Assembly: GCA_039881045.1 (NCBI GenBank)
Contig: JAYWVB010000009.1
Span: 496,001 to 560,000, forward strand
Length of the DNA stretch: 64,000 nucleotides
Source: Chaetomium olivaceum
Lineage: Eukaryota > Ascomycota > Sordariomycetes > Sordariales > Chaetomiaceae
Direction of reading: 5' to 3'
Made by a program: the position numbers and the translations under genes. Within the stretch, counting starts at the first letter, position 1; every line of letters begins with the position of its first letter. The notes beneath the pieces are model-generated. The model was not told where the DNA came from and did no database searches. It worked only from the letters and a program-made list of their open reading frames with translations. Below, in pieces: positions 54,077 through 64,000 of the stretch.

Positions 54077-57000
54077 TCCATTGCCTTTGCTTTGCCTGGC
54101 GTTGTTTGAAAGATTGCGAGGTGCGAACGGCGACTACATAGTGGAGGTTTGTGGAGGTGTCGACTTCGTCCTTGTACTGGGCCTTGTAGTATACTGGTAT
54201 GTGTGCGTGAGAGGGAACAGGGGGACGAAGATCCCCTGTCCTCTTCTTCATGCTGTTCCCGTCCCTCCTCCTTCTGCGAGTGACTTTTTCTCGATCTTTA
54301 CTGTCCCTGCTGCCGTCCCTTTTCCTGATGCCTGGACCCACGTCAAAATCTCCTGGTGTTTTGCTGGTGGTGTGCAGGGCAAGGGTTCCCGAAGGGTGGG
54401 TGCTTGCTCGCAGGTCGCGCCAGGGTCGGACGATTGGCCAATTCCTGAGCTTGCTTGCCAGTGCTTGAAGTGCTTGGAGAAGCGGGACGGATCCAGGATC
54501 GGGTGGGGTTGTATTTTGTGCAAGGGGCCAGGAACACGGACAAGGGGGTGTCGAAGTCGGGCAAAGATCCACCTTGTGGAAGACAGAACCGAATCGAAGA
54601 AGCAGATGTGCCAGCCACGCCAGCCCCGTTTTCTGCTTCATTGGGCTCGATGCGGGTGCGAGGCTTTTCTCTGCGTCAAGTCCCGTTTTGTGCTTGCACT
54701 TCACTTGCAGCTCGACACGGCAAATGCGAGAGCTCGAAGAGACAGGAGAGGAAAACACCAAAACTTGTGGATTTGGTCAGGGTTGTCCCTTGTTTCCTTT
54801 CCCGGCCGGCCTTACCGAGTCCCTGGACTTGTCACGGACTCTCGCATCAAGGGGCCGTCGGACTTTTTTCCTTTCGCTCTCGCCCGTCACTGTCACACCG
54901 CATGTCTTCTCACTCATCGATTGCTGCTCCTTTGCTGGGCTCTGAGGGTGGCCCCGCTTATGTGAGGTTTGCTGGTGAGGCGCGTGTACCAGGGGCAGCC
55001 TGCTGAGGTAATTGTGAACGCCTTGGGGTGTTGGTCGCCGGCATTCGATCCCCTCGGTCCCCGATGTCCTGCCTTCCAACTTGGGACTACGCCGAAGTCT
55101 ACACAGTAGGAGAACGTTGAAAACATGTCCGGTCTAACCCTGATCTGTCCTAGTCAGTTGCAATTCAATATGATCCCCGAAGATATGGACTTGTAGGGCA
55201 GAAGAAAAATCGGCCGCAAAGCTTCGGAAGGGCATATCCGACCGCCTGCTTTTACAACAAACAAACCCGTTTGACTGTTGACTAGTTAGTCAGCTCGAGA
55301 TTCCTAGCCCAAGTCTTCTATCAAGGCTAAGTCGGGACTGCCGAGTTGCAGAGTTAAGCCCACGTGCCGTCGAACCGATGAGCAAACCGATCAGCAGAGT
55401 TGCAGCCCCCCTTCCTCGAGCCAGCCAGAGCTCTTCTGGCATGCAAGCTTCTGCAGCGCGATGAAATGTCGGGTTCTCCCCGTGTGATGCGACTCTGGAC
55501 GACAAGCCGAGCTTGGGCGCTCTCTCTCAGCTGCGCCCTCGCCGACAGAAGCTCCAATTCCAAGACACGGAATATGTGGGGTTGACTCCCCGGTCCTTGG
55601 GTTCCCAAAGCCCTGCAAAGGGCATGAGAAAAATGGCGGGGTTGACAGCAGCGTAAGAGCGCCCCTTGTCTCATCGTACGCCCTTGCTCGGAGTCCCGAA
55701 TCGGAACTGATCTGACTTTTCCTCCCACGAAGGAGGAAGCTGACTGCTGCATGAGAAGAAAGCTCTTACAAAACCGTTGAGCCCTGTCCCGTAGCGTCAG
55801 TATTAGCTTGCTTAGTCCATGCCCGAGGCAATGGAGCGAGAGAAGCTTTGCACGTGGGTTGTTGTCGGCTCTCACATGAGAGGACTCGGCTTACCCGCCG
55901 TCGTCGGCATCCAAGCCTAGAGTCGGTGAAGCGACTGAGGAGAACCCGGACATGGAATGGGGCGGTGATGTTCGAGGGCACCGAGACTCAATTCCTCCCC
56001 CAGGGGGAAGGGGATGGGGGTCGGAGAAGGAGCTTGCACCTTGACGGGTTGCTCCACCGTTTCCACTGACGAGGGAAGACTCGTCGAGTCCCTTCAAGGT
56101 AGGATAAGATACTGCGAAAGTTTGTTGACGATTGGACTAGTTTGCATGGCGGGAACTAGTTAAGTACCAATGGAGTCAAGTCAACGGCGCTCTCGACAAC
56201 CCGAAAATGGCAAAGTTCGGTTCGCCAATGACTTGCCTTGCTGGGCTGTGAGCGATTGTCTCTTCTCGCGGGCCCAGGAGACAGCACAGCTTGCCTCGTG
56301 CTCCCACGTTGTAAAGTGCCGTGGGGTGGAGTTCGGGATCTTGGATGGTGGAGAGCGGGACCGCAGACCGAAGATCTGAAGCCCAGCCCTTGTTTCAGTG
56401 CTTGCTCGTTAGGCCCGCCTTCTGAGACAGCTTGTGGCTGTGTTTGGTACTGTTTGCGAAGCTTGCAGAGAACACTGTTAGCTCATCGGAGTTATTCGCT
56501 GATCACTGGAAACCAGTGGCGGGCGGTTCCTCTGCCGCAAAGATCCCTGGCTTCGTTTTTTTTTCGTTAGGACTGCCGAAACGGAACCGAACCGTAGTTC
56601 TCGACCCCGATGGCACCGTCTCGGAGCAGAGGGCATCGCCACGCGGCCCGCCCCCTCTTTCGTATCCGCTTCCGAGTCAGTTGGAGGGGGTGAAATCGAC
56701 GCGGAGCTGTGCCCGTGAACGGTCCATGGGCGGAGCCGTTGACAACACCTGCAGCCGGCGGACGCGGTTAGTTGAGAGCGTCCTGCGTTTGAATCCATCT
56801 ATAGATGGACGGGAGAAACCGTCGCGGTCGCATTGGCTGCTGCCTGGGTCCACGCTGCAACCACGCGTCGCGCAACGCGACACGGAAGAGTTCCCAGCTG
56901 CTGTCGTGTCGTTTGGGTTGGGCTGAGCCGAGTCTTTCTGTATCAAAATTGCTGGTAGCGAGAATGAGGGCCTTCCAGACCCGGGCTGATGGTGGGTTCA

Positions 57001-58089
57001 TGTCAACCCGCTCGGGCTGGAAGACAACCCGCGACCTTGCAGCGTCTTGTCCAGCCCTCAGCTCTTGGTGGTGCAGACATACATACCAACCGCATAACCG
57101 AGAACTTAACCAACCAGGTTTAAGTCATATGAGTGGGAATGTCAATACGAACACTACCTATGCACCATAGCCGCTTCGTATGCGCAGGGAAATCGGGGCG
57201 TTGGCTGTGTGAGTTCCAGAGGGAAGAACAACATGCTCTTCGTACCCGTCTTTCGCTCCCCCTCCGATTCATCTTCATCGGTGGCCCCGCAGAAAACAGA
57301 CCGGTCAAGGGAATGGGTTGTGCTGCAAGGGCCGCGTCAAACACAGTTGCAAGCATCCCGATGGGATCTTGTTAGCGTGCAGAAGGAAGCCCGCCCAGCT
57401 GGTTGAACTAGCCATTTTTGGCTTGAAGCCACCTGGCGGATGCAGGGGCCGCGGCTGACAGGGTCAGTTTCCCGCCACCCAACCAGCATCTCGAACAAGG
57501 CATGCGACCACACCACACACTGACATTCAGAAAATGAAATAACTCTGATGCATGTGGTTACTTGGCCATGGCTCAGCGAACAGCCATGCGGAGATCAGAA
57601 GCTTCAACAAGGGTTCTCGACAAGAGGCGGAGATGACGTGATCTTTCGATCTGGCGAGCAGCGGCCCGGATCCTTCGTCCTCTCATTCGTACACAGTACA
57701 CTGTGTCGGGTCCTTTCGATGATGATGACAACACCGTAGAGAGAAAACCAAGCCCGGCATTGATGGTGCCGCCGTCGCCTTGACCAACCGACCTGCTGGC
57801 CGGGCGGTTGGACGGGTGAATCGAAATAACGCGGGCCGGCTTCTTCTCTGGGAACACCTGGTGTTGGGACTTGTTCGAGCCGCATCTCGCTCAGCGGGCC
57901 GAATGAGGGAGTTTGACAGAACCAACAGCAGGGAAATCAAGGCCCTCCAGTATTAACCGACGAGCTCTCCCTCAGCCGGCCGCGGATACATGCCCGGTTC
58001 AGTGATGAACATCAGCCGCTTTGGGCACCCAGGAGCGATCACCCGTTTTTGCGCCGATCGCATGGTGTCGATGGTTTTGTACGGATATG

Positions 58090-58112
58090 TACGAAGTACT
58101 ACGTACTTCGTA
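58090..58112. promoter_or_regulatory. Perfect inverted repeat, 10-bp arms TACGAAGTAC / GTACTTCGTA
   Basis: The two arms are separated by TAC. The arms share the TACGAAGTA core with the palindrome at 19754-19769. It may be a dimeric factor site or form a hairpin in a transcript. No gene lies within 3 kb on either side. Confidence 0.6.
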
Positions 58113-61100
58113 AAGTTGGAGCGTTGTGGTCAAGGGCTCTCTGTGACTGACTGAGGGCTGATGAATTGTGGATTCCTGCTGCATGTGCTGGCATGGCGGA
58201 GCTGCTGCCATCAGACAATACTCTGGACTGGAGGTCCTTGATGAGAACCTGGAAGCCCGCATCCCTGTCGACGCGTTGAGCTCGAGATTTGATGCGAGTG
58301 AGTCGCATTGATTGGCCAATTGGAGCTGCAAGCGGCGGAGAGCTCTCCCTTGTCGCCTCTCGATGATATCAGCTTCCTTCAGAGCGAGCTCTTCCCAATT
58401 GTGATACTGCCATCTTCGCGTGGATTCAGAGCTCCTGTTGGTGAGCGTCAAAGTGACCTTTGGAATTTACTGCGTTGTCGTACCGAGGTTTGATATTGGC
58501 CAAATCCTGCTGTCGAGGGCTTCATTTCGGTAATCTCCAGCTGAGAACCCTGTGTTACTGACAAGATCAAATCTCTCTCACTGGCGTCATCGGTCTGAAA
58601 AGTCGATCACCAGGGGCACGCAACCCATGGCGCTCCGAGCGGTCCTCGGACAGACACAGAAAGCCTCGCCGACCTGGTGCGAGGGCTTGCTGACCCCCCC
58701 TCGCCCATTGCCGTCGGCGGGTTGAACGCAGCAATTGCCCCTGTACCACCCCAGGGTTACCGATCCTGCGATGCTCAGTTCATGCCCGATTTACTAGCCA
58801 CACCGGCAGACTGTCGGGTCCGTTGCAAGTCAGACAAGGTGTGGCGCCAAAAGCGCACGGGGTTCCCTAACGCTGGCGGATTTTGGGATCATCGCGGCGC
58901 TAAAAAGGCCTATAACGGGCGGCTTTGAGGCCCGTGAGTCGACCGGAACCCTCTTCCGTGGTCGCGATTCCGATCAACCCTCATTAGTGAGAACAATTTA
59001 ACCGGAGACATTGGCATCGCCCAACACGCTGAATTTACTTAGTGCTTGTACTAGATGGAAGATCTGAATCAGGGCATCGTCGCGCAGGAACTTTCGAGTT
59101 TTGTGTGAGAAGACGGCAGTATCTCGAATCCGTTTTCGATAAGGATAGGATGGCTTGGAGCACCAAGTGGAACTGGAATCGAGTCAAAGTTAACGTTATC
59201 GTGTTTTGTGTCCATGCATGTGCTTGTGTCTGTGTTCCTAGTTGGCTTGCGTGGGGTATTTTGTCCGCAAGAAGCAGGAGGGGAAGAAGGAGCTGGCTAA
59301 GGTAGCTCAGTCCACCTACCTAAGGTATCTCACAAGACCTACCGGAACCAGAAGGGATGACTGCTGCAATTCATGCAGACGCGACTCCTTCATTCGGAAA
59401 TCTCGCGCTAATCCTGGGCGAAGTCTCCTTGCCTTCCCTTCCCTTCCCTCTTTCCATTGCAAACCCCCGGGCCTGCAAACCCTGCAAATCCTGCAAATGC
59501 AAATGCATTGCAGATGCATTGCAAAAATGTGGAGGACTCGGAAGACCACACATGGGAAACGGCGTCGACACAGTTCCTCGGCAAAAATCCAAAACCCCCA
59601 GATTTTCAAAAAGATTGACAGCAGCATCGCATCGCACTGTGGTGTTTGTTATACTAACGTTAACGGTCTGGGTTTCGTTTCGGGGTCCAGGCTAGGACCC
59701 CCGTCCCGCCTCCCCGGACTGTCGCGCCTGTTGAAGGTCAAGAAAGTCGATGTGACGGTGTCTTCCCTCCGTCGAGGTGCGGGGATGACCGGCTTTCCCC
59801 AGACCCAAGAAATCCCAAGAACCCACTCAGGATCGAACCATTCCCTGATCAAATGTCATGGGCTCGACATCGCGGAGCCGGAGGGAGGGGAGGAGGAGGG
59901 GAAGCATACTGCTTGGCGCCTACACAACTCGATTATCACAGATGACCGACCGAGGCCAAGTTTCCAGTTTCGCTCCATGTGAGTCGCTTGTCTACCAACG
60001 CCGATCACAAGTGAGTCTCGCCGCCCCAAGTATTCGCAATGAATCTGCGGCAGCCGGAGGCTTGCCGGCATGCGGTCGCTACACGGAGACGACGACGACA
60101 GCGAATCAAGCCTGGCAGGGCTAAATCTGCCGTAGCGTGATACATGTACATCGGGCCCAGGACGGCAGCTTGCCTATACGCACGAGACTGGCGAGGTTGT
60201 ATTCGCAGAGGCGACCGGCACGCGACAGCATGTCTGGGACATTTGGGACGTCTGGAAGCAGCATCGAATAACCCAGCAGTGTGTCACGGCTTAATAGCCA
60301 CAAATTGGCGGCAAGCTGCCTCCCGGTGCGACGCTGCAACGGAGCCCAATATCCTCCGCGCGCCGTGTGGTGCTGGCTGGTGGTCGCCAGGACGAAGGCG
60401 CTGTTGGTGGGATATTGATTGCTTGACCATCGTTGGTTCTGTCGCTCACTCTCTCAGTCGTCATCCTCGCTGACATTGTGTAGGCTGGCTCATTTGAGCC
60501 GGACCCCGACGGCATTGCTGCAGGTATTATATTGGCTTGCGGTGCAACCATTAGATATTTTCCGGTCCGTTCCTACCCGGGATCGTCAATCCTGCTCCTG
60601 GCCGCCTCGAGTGCACATCATCGTTTCCGCAATTGGCAGCCGGCTGAAGCGAAAGACCGTTTCCTGGATTTCACACCGTCCTTCCCGTTCAGACGAGACC
60701 CCTACTGTGTGTTTTTCTGGGCGGACAGTCTTCTGCTCTTAGGGCAGCAAACTTGGAGACGCGCAGATGCCGTCCCAAAACCGAACCCGGCTTTGCGCTG
60801 GACGGAGCGCAAACCACAGATTTCCGTCTAGAAGCTCGGCGGAACGGGATCCCACGCGTTGGTGTGCGGAGAGGATGGCGCCGTGTCGGAGGGTTCAACG
60901 GCGGCATACCGTTTTGGACGGGGCCTGTTGAACGCTACACCGTACACAGTTAACGTCAGCCTGGGAACCAGCAAAAGACAGTTACGGCGCCAAGCCACTT
61001 GTCCCAAGGACGTTCGGCGGGGTGCAGATATCGAGACCCTGGCGAGGAGACCAGGCGTCCCCACTTTCAGTTCCACAGACTTTTCTTCGATGGCTCTCCC

Positions 61101-61708
61101 CTGCAAGCAGGGGGGGCCGCAAGCTCCCACATCCCGGCAACTGGCACCCATGGGTGTCCGTCGCGCCCAGGGCCGTTAGGCCATGGGTGTGTGAATCAGT
61201 CGTCGGATGCATTGCAAAGCGCAGCAAGGATGGGGGAATCTCTCTCTGGGGCAATATATGGCACCCCCCGGAGCCCGTCTCTTTCCCCCACAAACAAGAG
61301 AGGTTCCCGGATTGCTCGCTTCCCGAAGTAAAGCAGAGCAGTCATAATAATAATCGCTTTCGTTTTCCGGGACACGACTCGTCGTCCAGTGCTGTCCAGT
61401 CAGTTCCACGTTGCTGACAGACCGAGGTGCTTCGGATTGGTTCAACTCGAACGCGCACCCCCCCCCGCCGCCGCCATCGCATCTCATCAGCATCCACCAT
61501 CCGGCATCCTATCCTCTCTCATTGCTCGCCCCGGCCCTTGCTGCGGATGCCCTCGCCCACACGACCGGGACGGCATCTTCCCGGCAGCCTAACTGGCAAG
61601 TGTCAGTGGGTGTCGACCCGTGGCTGCGACACACCCACTCCGGGTATCCACCCACCGGCGAGTTGCTGCGAATCCTAGGATAGGCACGAGAGATCCAGGC
61701 CGCCCACC

Positions 61709-64000
61709 ATGAATTTCTACGCAGCATCCAACATGCCCGTGTACAGGGTAGAACGGGACACGCGCCAGAAGAGCTCCAAGCACGGTTCGAAAACGTCGAG
61801 GATCCTCGGCATCCCGAGTCCACAAAGGGATACCGCGCCACCCCCCGTCAGACCTGTCACGTCATCCGATGTTGTGCCACACGACGCCCTCTCTATCGAC
61901 CACTTCATAGATCCTGCTGTTGACGGCCCGCCATCACCGGAGACTCTCCGCGAACTGAGCCAGCAGATGAAGCGGGCATCCGTCCGCGACAAGCATCAGA
62001 GCCACCAGACCAGCTCGTCCGGCTCCTCGTCACTACGGTCGCTAACATCAGCCGACCGGCCCTCGTGGGAGAACTCGCTCGACGGAAAGACGCTGTCGAG
62101 GAAATCCTCGGGACGGTCGACATCCAGCAGCATGCCTTCGCGGGAGCGGCCCGATAGCGTGCAGTTATTCGGCAAGACCATCTTCAACCGGAGGCCGAAG
62201 GGGAGGCGCGAGAGCAGCGCCCAGAGCTCGTCAAGCTCTATGTATTCGACGGATGCTGCGGGTGACTCCGCGGTGCCGCCTGCTCCAACATCAAGCCGGG
62301 ACTCCAGCATCCCGGGGCTTTTTGGCCTTCGCCGGAGCATCAAGCCGGACCAGGCCGCCGAGGCACAGCGCAGACCCAACATCTCGGGGCCGTACAACTT
62401 CCAGCATGTGGCCCACACCCAAAAAGAGCAGGCCCTCGATTCGCAACACGGCAGGCTAGGTTCTGAGTTTGCGCATCTTCGAGCGCATGGAGGACCAAAG
62501 GAGACCGAAGCACACTTTGCCGACTTCTCGTCCGAGTCGCTCCCACTGGACGAAGAGGACGCCATGACACCTGCTCCCGAATTCCGCCAAACAACAACAA
62601 CTCTCACAAGGACGGCATCCGTAATGAGGAAGCATTCGTCGTCTCGGCGCCTTCTGAATCGCTCCCAATCCCAGGAACAATTAAATCTGCATATCCCCCC
62701 TCCGCGTCCCCCAAGGTCTCCTGTTGACCAGTTCGCTCCTCATGGTCCTCTTGTACCCCCGCGTGGCCCCAGCCGCGTGTTGGGCGGTCGCCATGAGCGC
62801 TTTGACTCGATAGATAGGCCATATGCCGACCCCGGGAGCCCTCCTGCGACATCGTATGGATATACGCCGGATATGGACGTCATCCACGAGCATGCCTATT
62901 CTGCGTCCATGAGCCCGCATGACGACGCCAACTGGCCCCTGCCCTGCCCTAGCAGCACCGCTTCCGAATATACACTGCCCAACGTGCCCGAGGAGGATGA
63001 AAATGCCGTGTCAACCAAGAAGAAGTCCCGTGCGAGCGTCGCCAGCAACTCGTCTCTCCGCGGAAGCCAGTCGGTCCCGATGTTGAGGGGTCTTGCCTCC
63101 CGCCAGAATGACGACTCGGGTCGCCGCCCCAGTGATGCTTCCGACACCCTGGGTCGGTTCGATATGTTTGCTGCGCAGATGGCGCTCAAGGAAGCGCTGG
63201 ATGAGAACGGAAACGCGTTGCCTCGGGAGGCTTGGGAGGACGATATCGACTACTGTTATGACCACGAGGCAGAGGCGGATTGCGATTATGAGTGGAGCCG
63301 CCCATCCCTCGAAACATGCAGAGATGCCGACACGGCCACGCCGGTCCACGACCATGGGCGCGGCGTGGAGTCTTACGGGGCCTCTCCCGCATTGCTGATG
63401 CCAGGGCAGTTCGATGTGCCGGCTCTCAGTCCCGTCAGTCAACTTTCTTTGGCAACTCCGCATGAAGCGATCACGCCCACGGTGATTAACAATCCCAAGG
63501 CGTCGAACTTCTCCCTGCCGAGAGTCGACTCCAAGAACCTGCTTCACGTGCGGAAGCCGTCTGACGCGTCCAGCTTCAAAGAATCACACGGCTTCACACT
63601 ATCTCCGTCTCTCCTGATCCCCATGGACTTCCAGCAGCAGATGTTGGCCCACGAGGCGGAAAGGCAAGAAGCTTCTGACTTTGCTTTTCGTCCTTTTGAC
63701 GAGCCCGAGCTGAACATGGACCCATCAGCGCTCCTCCTTCGGTATCGCACCAGCGCTTCGACGACCGGTACCATCGAGAGCAACAGCTCCGCGTTCGATA
63801 AGCACAATTCGACCGCCTCGACGTCGACTGACTACACTCGGCTGACGGCGAGCGTGTCTTCGCTTGACATGGAGCCCTGTCTCCCGACAAGCGAGCCGCT
63901 GCAGCGCTTCCCATCGTTCGAGTCCCACAGCAGGGGCGAGAGCAAGGCTGCCATGCCCACGCTCCCCGAGTCGGAAGAGGCGGCTCAGCCGTCCACCCGC
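61709..64000 (+). CDS. CRIB-domain (Cdc42/Rac-binding) protein, 5' part, runs off window
   Basis: A continuous frame of 764 codons runs from ATG 61709 to the window end without a stop or intron, preceded by CCGCCCACC, a good fungal start context. A CRIB motif, ISGPYNFQHVAH, lies at about 225-236, matching I-S-x-P-x2-F-x-H-x2-H; such motifs bind the GTP form of Cdc42 or Rac. Upstream are IPSPQ, FGKTIFNRRPKGRR and PGLFGLRRS, which are basic patches that often help membrane docking. The rest is disordered, Ser-rich and acidic, with repeated short blocks such as RPSDASDTLGRFDMF. No kinase domain is visible so far, so it is not a PAK unless one follows beyond the window. A role in polarity or hyphal growth is inferred. 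The frame is unbroken, unlike many neighbours. Confidence 0.82.
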   Translation, partial: MNFYAASNMPVYRVERDTRQKSSKHGSKTSRILGIPSPQRDTAPPPVRPVTSSDVVPHDALSIDHFIDPAVDGPPSPETLRELSQQMKRASVRDKHQSHQTSSSGSSSLRSLTSADRPSWENSLDGKTLSRKSSGRSTSSSMPSRERPDSVQLFGKTIFNRRPKGRRESSAQSSSSSMYSTDAAGDSAVPPAPTSSRDSSIPGLFGLRRSIKPDQAAEAQRRPNISGPYNFQHVAHTQKEQALDSQHGRLGSEFAHLRAHGGPKETEAHFADFSSESLPLDEEDAMTPAPEFRQTTTTLTRTASVMRKHSSSRRLLNRSQSQEQLNLHIPPPRPPRSPVDQFAPHGPLVPPRGPSRVLGGRHERFDSIDRPYADPGSPPATSYGYTPDMDVIHEHAYSASMSPHDDANWPLPCPSSTASEYTLPNVPEEDENAVSTKKKSRASVASNSSLRGSQSVPMLRGLASRQNDDSGRRPSDASDTLGRFDMFAAQMALKEALDENGNALPREAWEDDIDYCYDHEAEADCDYEWSRPSLETCRDADTATPVHDHGRGVESYGASPALLMPGQFDVPALSPVSQLSLATPHEAITPTVINNPKASNFSLPRVDSKNLLHVRKPSDASSFKESHGFTLSPSLLIPMDFQQQMLAHEAERQEASDFAFRPFDEPELNMDPSALLLRYRTSASTTGTIESNSSAFDKHNSTASTSTDYTRLTASVSSLDMEPCLPTSEPLQRFPSFESHSRGESKAAMPTLPESEEAAQPSTR

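Larger units (their letters stand above)
49973..61708. other. 11.7-kb region without a credible gene
   Basis: Many overlapping open frames of 60-320 codons occur on both strands. None has a recognisable domain, consistent codon bias or splice continuation. GC content stays near the intergenic average, so this is not an obvious RIP-decayed block. Notable items are homopolymers (G run near 52518, C run of about 14 near 52615), TCATCAA-type repeats near 52245-52290, CCAAT boxes near 53597 and 53660, CTG triplets near 54036-54076, a long inverted repeat at 58090-58112 and TGCAAA/GCATTGCA units near 59480-59525. It precedes the CRIB gene and may contain a very long leader, distal promoter or non-coding transcripts. 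Confidence 0.5.

Noticed and set aside
52452..54965. Several 170-318-codon frames on both strands
   Set aside because: They overlap one another, are built on simple repeats and rich Cys/Trp/Arg content, and show no conserved domain.
61996..63928. Minus-strand frames opposite the CRIB gene
   Set aside because: They are complements of a long intact plus frame with a recognisable CRIB motif and typical disordered-protein composition.

Overview
The window is nuclear DNA of a filamentous ascomycete (Pezizomycotina, most likely Sordariomycetes). Genes are GC-rich at the third codon position. Introns are short (about 50-200 bp), with GTRNGY donors, CTAAC-like branch points and YAG acceptors. Long Pro/Gln/Gly/Ser-rich tails interrupt conserved domains. 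Fungal-restricted families such as Mpo1, Apq12, Iwr1, Mdg1/Crp1-like CBM48 and TFC7-like proteins are present. Gene calls and exon limits rest on reading frames, splice signals and recognised motifs; no database search was possible.

Layout. 1.8-3.8 kb: lysine 2,3-aminomutase (minus), divergent from a damaged monocarboxylate-type MFS transporter gene (5.4-7.7 kb, plus). 10.6-11.3 kb: RPB7 (minus). 12.6-14.6 kb: a trypsin-like protease protein (minus) set between AT-rich blocks. 15.9-16.6 kb: MPO1-type dioxygenase. 17.4-18.0 kb: APQ12, convergent with GPN3 (18.5-19.4 kb). 21.7-24.2 kb: a PHD-finger protein. 25.1-26.7 kb: 3-isopropylmalate dehydrogenase with a Leu3-type site upstream. 27.0-29.1 kb: an aminoglycoside-phosphotransferase-like protein full of tandem repeats (minus). 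30.0-32.6 kb: a CBM48 protein (minus), divergent from IWR1 (33.9-35.3 kb). 36.0-37.4 kb: an unrecognised protein with a helical, DNA-binding-like block (minus). 40.3-41.6 kb: TFC7-like histidine phosphatase (minus). 43.1-45.3 kb: GDF-motif trafficking adaptor (minus), divergent from a TBC1D5-like Rab GAP (47.3-50.0 kb). 50.0-61.7 kb: 11.7 kb with no credible gene. 61.7-64.0 kb: the 5' part of a CRIB-domain protein that runs off the window.

Two patterns stand out. First, at least nine of the sixteen genes are broken by 1-2 base indels, mostly losses in G/C homopolymers. In several genes (KamA, LEU2, TFC7-like, APQ12) restoring the count gives the expected reading frame exactly. This is most simply an assembly error signature, but it governs how every gene here should be read. 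Second, RPB7, GPN3, IWR1 and a TFC7-like gene lie within 31 kb, an unusual concentration of RNA-polymerase assembly, import and transcription functions. The trafficking and polarity genes (GDF-motif adaptor, TBC1D5-like GAP, CRIB effector) form a loose second theme at the right end. No prokaryotic mobile element, CRISPR array, rRNA or convincing tRNA was seen.
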